This document shows positions 18,115 to 22,642 of a stretch of 22,642 nt of DNA, piece by piece (position 1 is the stretch's first letter; every line of letters begins with the position of its first letter). A program made the position numbers and the translations under genes. Origin of the DNA: a virus; IMG/VR virus record IMGVR_UViG_3300032285_000310, positions 1 to 22,642 of that record. One strand, given 5' to 3'. The notes under the pieces are model-generated. The model saw only the letters and a list, made by a program, of their open reading frames with translations, was not told the origin of the DNA and made no database searches.

Positions 18115-19382
18115 GTGACGTTACTGACGCAATTTCAAGGGCAGAGTTCCCTGTAAAGCTGCAAGGGCTGTTTCAGAAGTCCCGTTATAAAGTCCTGTTT
18201 GGTGGGCGCGGCGGGGCAAAGTCTTGGGGAATTTCCAGGGCATTGCTTATCTTGGGGGCAAAGAACCCCATCCGCATCCTGTGCGCTCGAGAGTTCCAGA
18301 CCAGCATTAGGGATTCGGTGCATAAGCTGCTGTGCGACCAGATTGAAAGCCTTGGACTGCTGGGGTTCTACGAGATCACCCAGGCCAGCATTAGGGGGCG
18401 CAACGGCACAGAATTTAGCTTTGTGGGCCTTAAAAACAACGTCAGCAACATCAAATCCTATGAAGGCGTTGATATTTGCTGGGTGGAAGAAGCCCAGACC
18501 ACTAGCCGTTTATCGTGGAATATCCTGATTCCAACCATCCGCAAGGGCGGGTCAGAGATATGGATTTCGTTCAATCCTGAGTTGGAAACAGACGAGACTT
18601 ACCAGCGGTTTGTGGCAAACCCCCCAGAGGACTGTATCACCATGCGGGTGAATTGGAGTGACAACCCTTGGTTTCCCGAAACCCTGCGTTTGGAAAAAGA
18701 CTCGCTAAAGCAAAGGGACGAAGAAGCATACAACCAAGTTTGGGAAGGTTTGTGCCGCCAAACCGTGGACGGGGCTATCTTTGCCAAGGAAATGCAAGCC
18801 GCCGAGAAGGATGGGCGAATCACCAAAGTGCCCTACGATGCAACCAAACCCGTTCATGCGGTGTTCGACCTGGGTTGGTCAGATAGCACCGCCATCTGGT
18901 TCTTGCAGTTTGTGGGCATGGAAACAAGGCTAATCCGATACATTGAGGACAGCCAGAAAACCATCAGTTATTACCTTGCCACGATGCAGACTTATGGTTA
19001 TGTCTACGATACCATTTGGTTGCCCCATGACGCTGAATCCAAGACCTTGGCAGCGGCGGGGCGGTCAATTGATGACATTGTGAGGGCGGCAGGGTACAAG
19101 ACCAACATTTTGCCCAGAGTGCCGATTCTAGACTCCATCAACGCCGCCAGGACGATATTTCCTACCTGTTACTTTGACCGCGAACACACCACTGATGGTT
19201 TGGCTTGCTTGAGACATTACAGGTACGAGGTTGACCCAGACACGGGGCAATTCAGCAGAAACCCGTTGCATGACCATTATTCCCACGGGGCAGACGCATT
19301 CCGCTACATTGCGCTCATGATTAAAGAACCACCCAAACGCAAGAAGCAAATGGTTGCTACGGCGGGTTCATGGATGGGCTAG
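18111..19382 (+). CDS. Terminase large subunit (TerL)
   Basis: 423 aa. Walker A GGRGGAKS (residues 31-38), Walker B with DICWVEEA (Asp121, catalytic Glu126/127) and the coupling motif FNPE form the packaging ATPase. The C-terminal nuclease has Asp253 (VFDLGWSDS), LPHDAESK and the final acidic block HGADAFRY. It matches the PBSX/Terminase_3 type. It threads DNA into the prohead and cuts it. ATGA overlap with the small terminase-like gene; the portal follows 43 nt later. Confidence 0.95.
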   Translation: MSDVTDAISRAEFPVKLQGLFQKSRYKVLFGGRGGAKSWGISRALLILGAKNPIRILCAREFQTSIRDSVHKLLCDQIESLGLLGFYEITQASIRGRNGTEFSFVGLKNNVSNIKSYEGVDICWVEEAQTTSRLSWNILIPTIRKGGSEIWISFNPELETDETYQRFVANPPEDCITMRVNWSDNPWFPETLRLEKDSLKQRDEEAYNQVWEGLCRQTVDGAIFAKEMQAAEKDGRITKVPYDATKPVHAVFDLGWSDSTAIWFLQFVGMETRLIRYIEDSQKTISYYLATMQTYGYVYDTIWLPHDAESKTLAAAGRSIDDIVRAAGYKTNILPRVPILDSINAARTIFPTCYFDREHTTDGLACLRHYRYEVDPDTGQFSRNPLHDHYSHGADAFRYIALMIKEPPKRKKQMVATAGSWMG

Positions 19383-19425
19383 ACCGCCCTCAAATTCAAT
19401 AGGATAATTACCCAAAGGGGTTTAT

Positions 19426-21552
19426 ATGGCTTACCAAGACGAAGATAACGCAAAAGACAAGATTTCAGAGGCGATCAAGTTCTGGCGCTTGGTCAATGAT
19501 TCGGACTCCACAAACCGAGCCGAGGCGCTAAACGACATTAAATTTGCCGCTGGCGACCAATGGCCCGTTGAGATTCAGAACTCGCGCAATTTGGAAAGCC
19601 GCCCTTGTCTGACAATCAACAAGATCGATGCGTATATCCGACAAGTGACCAACCAGCAGCGCCAACAGCGCCCACGCATCAAAGTTCACCCCGTCAATAA
19701 TCTTGCCGATTACAAAATTGCCCAGGTTATTGAGGGCATCACCCGCCACATTGAGGTCAATTCCAGCGCCGACACCGCCTATGACACCGCATTTGACTAT
19801 GCCGTCAGGATGGGCTGGGGTTACTGGCGCATAAATTACAAATATGTAAGGGAAGATTCTTTCGATCAAGAAATTTACATTGATGCCATCGACAATCCTT
19901 TCACCGTCTATTTCGACCCTAATAGCATCAGGCCCGATGGTTCAGATGCCGAACGTTGTTTGATCACGACCGTCTTAGACAAAAAGATATTTAGGGAAAT
20001 GTACCCAGGTGCTGATGATGGGGCTAACTTTCAGCAAAGAAGCACAGGGGATGACACCGCCGCTTGGGTGACCAAAGAGGACATTCGGATTGCCGAATAC
20101 TTCTGGATTGAACGCGAAAGGGCCAAGCTGTATTTGCTCAGTGACGGTACAGCATCATTTGGGGACAGCGCTGGATTCTTTGCGCGTGTTGAGGCCGCAG
20201 GATTGACTGTGGTTGACGAGCGCGAATCCTTCCGCAAGGCCGTTAAATGGGCCAAGATGACCGCCTTGGAAGTGCTAGAGGAAAAGACTTGGGCGGGGAA
20301 ATATATCCCCGTTGTGCCTTGCTATGGGGCGCAAGTCATTGTGGATGACAAGCGCAAGAAATACGGGCTGGTTCGGTTTGCCAAAGACCCCCAACGTATG
20401 TATAACTTCTGGCGCACCAGCATGACCGAGAGCATTGCCCTTGCACCTAAAGCCAAATGGGTGATGGCAGAAGGTCAAGACGAGGGCCATGAAAACGAAT
20501 GGGCAATGGCTAACATCAAGTCAATGCCTGTCCTGCGATACAAACAGAAAGACATTGAAGGTGTGCCAGCGCCAGCACCCCAACGATTGCAACCCGAGCC
20601 ACCACCATCAGGGATTATGGAAGCAGCAGGGGCAATTTCTGCTGATTTGCAAATGGTGCTGGGTGTTCTTGACCCCAACCAATTGCCGAGCGGGAATATC
20701 TCAGGCAAGGCACTGGCGGGGCAACAGAATCAGGTTGATCTGTCTAACTTCCACTTTTACGACAATATGACCCGTTCCATTGCACAAACTGGGCGCATCA
20801 TTCTTGATCTAATTCCCAAGATTTACGACACCCAACGGGTGATGCGGATTATTGGTTCGGATGGTCAACCTGATATGACCACGATCAACGAGGCCAACGA
20901 AATTGGCGAAGTTTTGAACGATGTGACTGTGGGCGAATACGATGTGGTAATGGACACAGGGCCAGGATTCCAAACCAAGCGCCAACAAGCGGTTGAATCC
21001 ATGATGCCTTTGCTCACGGGCAACGCCGAATTGTTTAATATTGCAGGGGATTTGGTATTCAGAAACATGGACTTCCCTGGCGCGGATGTAATCGCTGACC
21101 GCCTTGCCGCCATGAATCCGATGGCAAACATTGATGAAAAATCCGATATACCGCCCGAAGCCCAGATGCGTTTGGCACAGTCTGAGCAGATGATTCAGCA
21201 ATTGCAACAACAATTGCAAGCGGCTGGCCTCGAGATCAACAATAGGGCGCAAGTGGCCCAGATTAAAGAAGAAGGCGCAACCAAGCGCAAGCTGATGGAT
21301 GTGACAGCACGGGCGCACAACACCGAAACAATGGCAGAGGTTCGAGTAAATGACCAAAACACTCGCAGCATCACCAGCCAGAATAAGACTGAAATTGATG
21401 CCCTGGTCAAAATCCTGTTGGCAAGAATGTCACCTAATCAATTGATGGGCGAAATTGAGCGATTAAACGCTGAACAAGGCCAATATGCCCAGTTTGCCGC
21501 CCAAGATATTAGCCAGGGTGCTAGTCCCTTTATTCAAGGAATGCCACAGTAA
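19426..21552 (+). CDS. Portal protein, P22 gp1-like
   Basis: 708 aa, close to the 725 aa of P22 portal. N-terminus AIKFWRLVNDSDSTNRAEAL, then KFAAGDQWP, the wing/crown region (RPCLTINKIDAYIRQVTNQQ, IEVNSSADTAYDTAFDYAVR, GYWRI, FDPNSIRPDGSDAE), later VMADGPGF-like (VMDTGPGFQTKRQQAVESMM) and a long C-terminal helix with QQ-rich coiled coil (EQMIQQLQQQLQAAG), the expected barrel of P22-type portals. It forms the dodecameric DNA gate of the head. RBS AAAGGGG is 7 nt upstream. Confidence 0.93.
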   Translation: MAYQDEDNAKDKISEAIKFWRLVNDSDSTNRAEALNDIKFAAGDQWPVEIQNSRNLESRPCLTINKIDAYIRQVTNQQRQQRPRIKVHPVNNLADYKIAQVIEGITRHIEVNSSADTAYDTAFDYAVRMGWGYWRINYKYVREDSFDQEIYIDAIDNPFTVYFDPNSIRPDGSDAERCLITTVLDKKIFREMYPGADDGANFQQRSTGDDTAAWVTKEDIRIAEYFWIERERAKLYLLSDGTASFGDSAGFFARVEAAGLTVVDERESFRKAVKWAKMTALEVLEEKTWAGKYIPVVPCYGAQVIVDDKRKKYGLVRFAKDPQRMYNFWRTSMTESIALAPKAKWVMAEGQDEGHENEWAMANIKSMPVLRYKQKDIEGVPAPAPQRLQPEPPPSGIMEAAGAISADLQMVLGVLDPNQLPSGNISGKALAGQQNQVDLSNFHFYDNMTRSIAQTGRIILDLIPKIYDTQRVMRIIGSDGQPDMTTINEANEIGEVLNDVTVGEYDVVMDTGPGFQTKRQQAVESMMPLLTGNAELFNIAGDLVFRNMDFPGADVIADRLAAMNPMANIDEKSDIPPEAQMRLAQSEQMIQQLQQQLQAAGLEINNRAQVAQIKEEGATKRKLMDVTARAHNTETMAEVRVNDQNTRSITSQNKTEIDALVKILLARMSPNQLMGEIERLNAEQGQYAQFAAQDISQGASPFIQGMPQ

Positions 21553-21580
21553 TTGACATTGACATGATTTCGGGTAATAT
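21553..21580 (+). promoter_or_regulatory. Strong sigma-70-type promoter before the scaffold gene
   Basis: TTGACA at 21553-21558 is a perfect -35, with TAATAT at 21575-21580 as -10, 16 nt apart. A second perfect TTGACA follows directly (21559-21564), giving a tandem 6-bp repeat whose spacing to the -10 (10 nt) is too short to work. Expected start near 21587. It should boost the scaffold and coat genes needed in bulk. Confidence 0.7.
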
Positions 21581-21591
21581 CGCCCCAAACC

Positions 21592-21615
21592 TTACCAGTT
21601 GGGTCAACTGGGTAA
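21592..21615 (+). promoter_or_regulatory. Hairpin in the scaffold leader
   Basis: TTACCAGTTG (21592-21601) can pair with CAACTGG-GTAA (21605-21615) with one bulged G and a 3-nt loop. It would sit near the 5' end of messages from the promoter just upstream and before the GGAG ribosome site at 21622-21625. It may protect the message from decay. No T run follows, so termination is unlikely. Confidence 0.5.
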
Positions 21616-21631
21616 ATTCTTGGAGTAATCC

Positions 21632-22546
21632 ATGTCCGAAGTGCAAGAAGCACCAAAAGTCGCCAGTAGTGTGGTGACAAGTGAAAATTTAGCTGAGTTC
21701 AACGCCAAGAAGATGGGTTTAGCTGACAAAGCGCCTGTTGAGGCTGTGGTTGAGAAAACTCCCACAGAGCCGACAGAAACGCAAAGCCAGAGTGAGCCGC
21801 TTGGAGAAGATGAAGCGACAGCGACAGAGGAAAGAAAACGCAATCCAAAGCTGGAATTGAGGTTTGAAAAGATAACCAAGCAACGCGAAGAAGCAAGGCA
21901 AGAAGCCAAGCGGGAACGGGAAGCGCGGGAATCTTTAGAGGCCAAAGTTAGGGAATTGGAAGGTCGGGCAAAGCCGCAAGCAGAAACCCAACCAACTGGT
22001 GAACCCAAGCCAGAGAATTTCAGCGATATGTATGAATACGCCAAAGCGTTGACAGATTATCGGGTTGAACAAAGGTTAGGCGAGGAAAAGCAGAAGGACG
22101 CACAGGCTAAACAGCAAGCCGAACGGGAAAAGGTCATTAGTGCCTGGACTGATCGGGTTAAAGCTGCCAAGTCTGAGATGCCTGATTTTGACGATATGGT
22201 TGGTTCTGCTGACGTTGTTGTGAGCAACGAGGTGCGGGACGCAATCTTTGAATCAGATGTAGGGCCGCGCATTCTTTATCATCTTGCTGAAAATCCCGAG
22301 TTTGCAGAGAAACTCTCAGGCATGACAGTGGCATCGGCTTTGAGAAGCATTGGAAAGCTAGAGGCACAGTTTGAAAAGACTGAGCCAACATCTAAGACTG
22401 TTGTTGGGAAAAGTAAAGCGCCAGCGCCGATTAACCCAATCAGATCGGCGGCAAACGGCAGAGATGTACCCCTTACCAGCGATGGTAAATTTGAAGGTAC
22501 GTTTCAAGCCTACAAAGCCGCACGACTTGCTGGGCGAATCCGCTGA
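21632..22546 (+). CDS. Head scaffolding protein, P22 gp8-like
   Basis: 304 aa, like P22 gp8 (303 aa). An acidic disordered N-terminus (EPTETQSQSEPLGEDEATAT) is followed by a long charged coiled coil (REEARQEAKREREARESLEA), a helical middle (NFSDMYEYAKALTDYRVEQR; MPDFDDMVGSADVVVSNEVR) and a small basic C-terminus (TFQAYKAARLAGRIR), the part that binds coat in P22-type scaffolds. It sits between portal and coat with its own promoter. GGAG lies 7 nt before the ATG. Confidence 0.85.
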   Translation: MSEVQEAPKVASSVVTSENLAEFNAKKMGLADKAPVEAVVEKTPTEPTETQSQSEPLGEDEATATEERKRNPKLELRFEKITKQREEARQEAKREREARESLEAKVRELEGRAKPQAETQPTGEPKPENFSDMYEYAKALTDYRVEQRLGEEKQKDAQAKQQAEREKVISAWTDRVKAAKSEMPDFDDMVGSADVVVSNEVRDAIFESDVGPRILYHLAENPEFAEKLSGMTVASALRSIGKLEAQFEKTEPTSKTVVGKSKAPAPINPIRSAANGRDVPLTSDGKFEGTFQAYKAARLAGRIR

Positions 22547-22577
22547 CAATCAATCATTCTTTTGAAAGTAATGCAAA

Positions 22578-22642
22578 ATGAGTAATAATCTTTTGACTAT
22601 TTCAATGATCACCAATGAAGCATTGATGGTCTTGGAAAACGA
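22578..22642 (+). CDS. Major coat protein, N-terminus (partial)
   Basis: Only 21 codons are visible: MSNNLLTISMITNEALMVLE. The pattern NNLLTI-MIT-EAL-VLEN is that of P22-type major capsid proteins, and the position directly after the scaffold fits. The gene continues past the right edge. No strong Shine-Dalgarno is seen before the ATG (weak GAAAG about 10 nt upstream). Confidence 0.75.
   Translation, partial: MSNNLLTISMITNEALMVLEN

Noticed and set aside
20809-21357. 182-codon open frame on the minus strand
   Set aside because: Lies wholly antisense to the portal gene, with Cys/His/Leu-rich composition typical of a shadow frame, and no ribosome site or recognisable family.
1-22642. CRISPR array, tRNA genes, transposase or integrase
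   Set aside because: No direct repeats with regular spacers, no tRNA-like cloverleaf and no recombinase or transposase motif was recognised on either strand; the short 11-bp array at 11884 is too tight for CRISPR.

Overview
The window looks like part of the genome of a P22-like, short-tailed dsDNA bacteriophage. The evidence is a packaging and head module in the order small terminase-like protein, large terminase, P22-type portal, scaffold, major coat (17851 to the right edge), plus a run of virion/ejection-type proteins at the left edge (2-5352). Together these suggest a circularly permuted map. No integrase, CI-type repressor, tRNA, transposon or CRISPR array was seen. The gene families are those common in phages and prophages of Burkholderiales and freshwater betaproteobacteria, so a betaproteobacterial host is a reasonable but unproven inference.

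Layout. (1) 2-5352, rightward: tail-type protein end, cupin-like protein, and three large proteins occupying the place of P22 gp7/gp20/gp16. (2) 5349-7223, rightward: small membrane proteins, a holin and an M15 peptidase endolysin. This block includes a gene that appears to start at ATT and overlaps its neighbour deeply. (3) 7196-11009, leftward: an early operon with a recombination set (ERF annealing protein, YqaJ/lambda-type exonuclease, small SSB ending in DDDLPF), a winged-helix protein, a small lipoprotein and many very small genes. (4) 11010-11152: divergent control region, with a good leftward promoter and a 9-bp repeat. (5) 11153-15323, rightward: Cro-like protein, structured leader, DUF1376 replication protein carrying an origin-like repeat array in its gene, zinc-finger protein, cytosine-C5 methyltransferase with a second gene nested in another frame, VRR-NUC nuclease, NrdR-like zinc ribbon and a YbcO/DUF1364-like protein, closed by an intrinsic terminator at 15482-15502. 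(6) 15517-17820, rightward: ferritin-like protein, small zinc-binding and basic proteins, a phage GroES, and a probable virion protein. (7) 17851 to end: packaging and head genes, with a strong promoter in front of the scaffold and coat genes.

Compaction is extreme. Most neighbours share ATGA, GTGA, TTGA or TAATG stop/start overlaps, and at least three pairs overlap by more than 100 nt in different frames. There is no stretch above 300 bases without a gene. The longest non-coding gaps are about 140 nt (11010-11152 and 15382-15516), and both hold regulatory signals.

The strongest unusual signals are: (a) a 147-codon gene nested in the +1 frame of the methyltransferase, with its own Shine-Dalgarno; (b) an 11-bp phased array of CGTTNAAC sites followed by three 12-mers and two perfect back-to-back hairpins inside the replication gene, very like an iteron origin; (c) the ATT-started gene in the lysis region.
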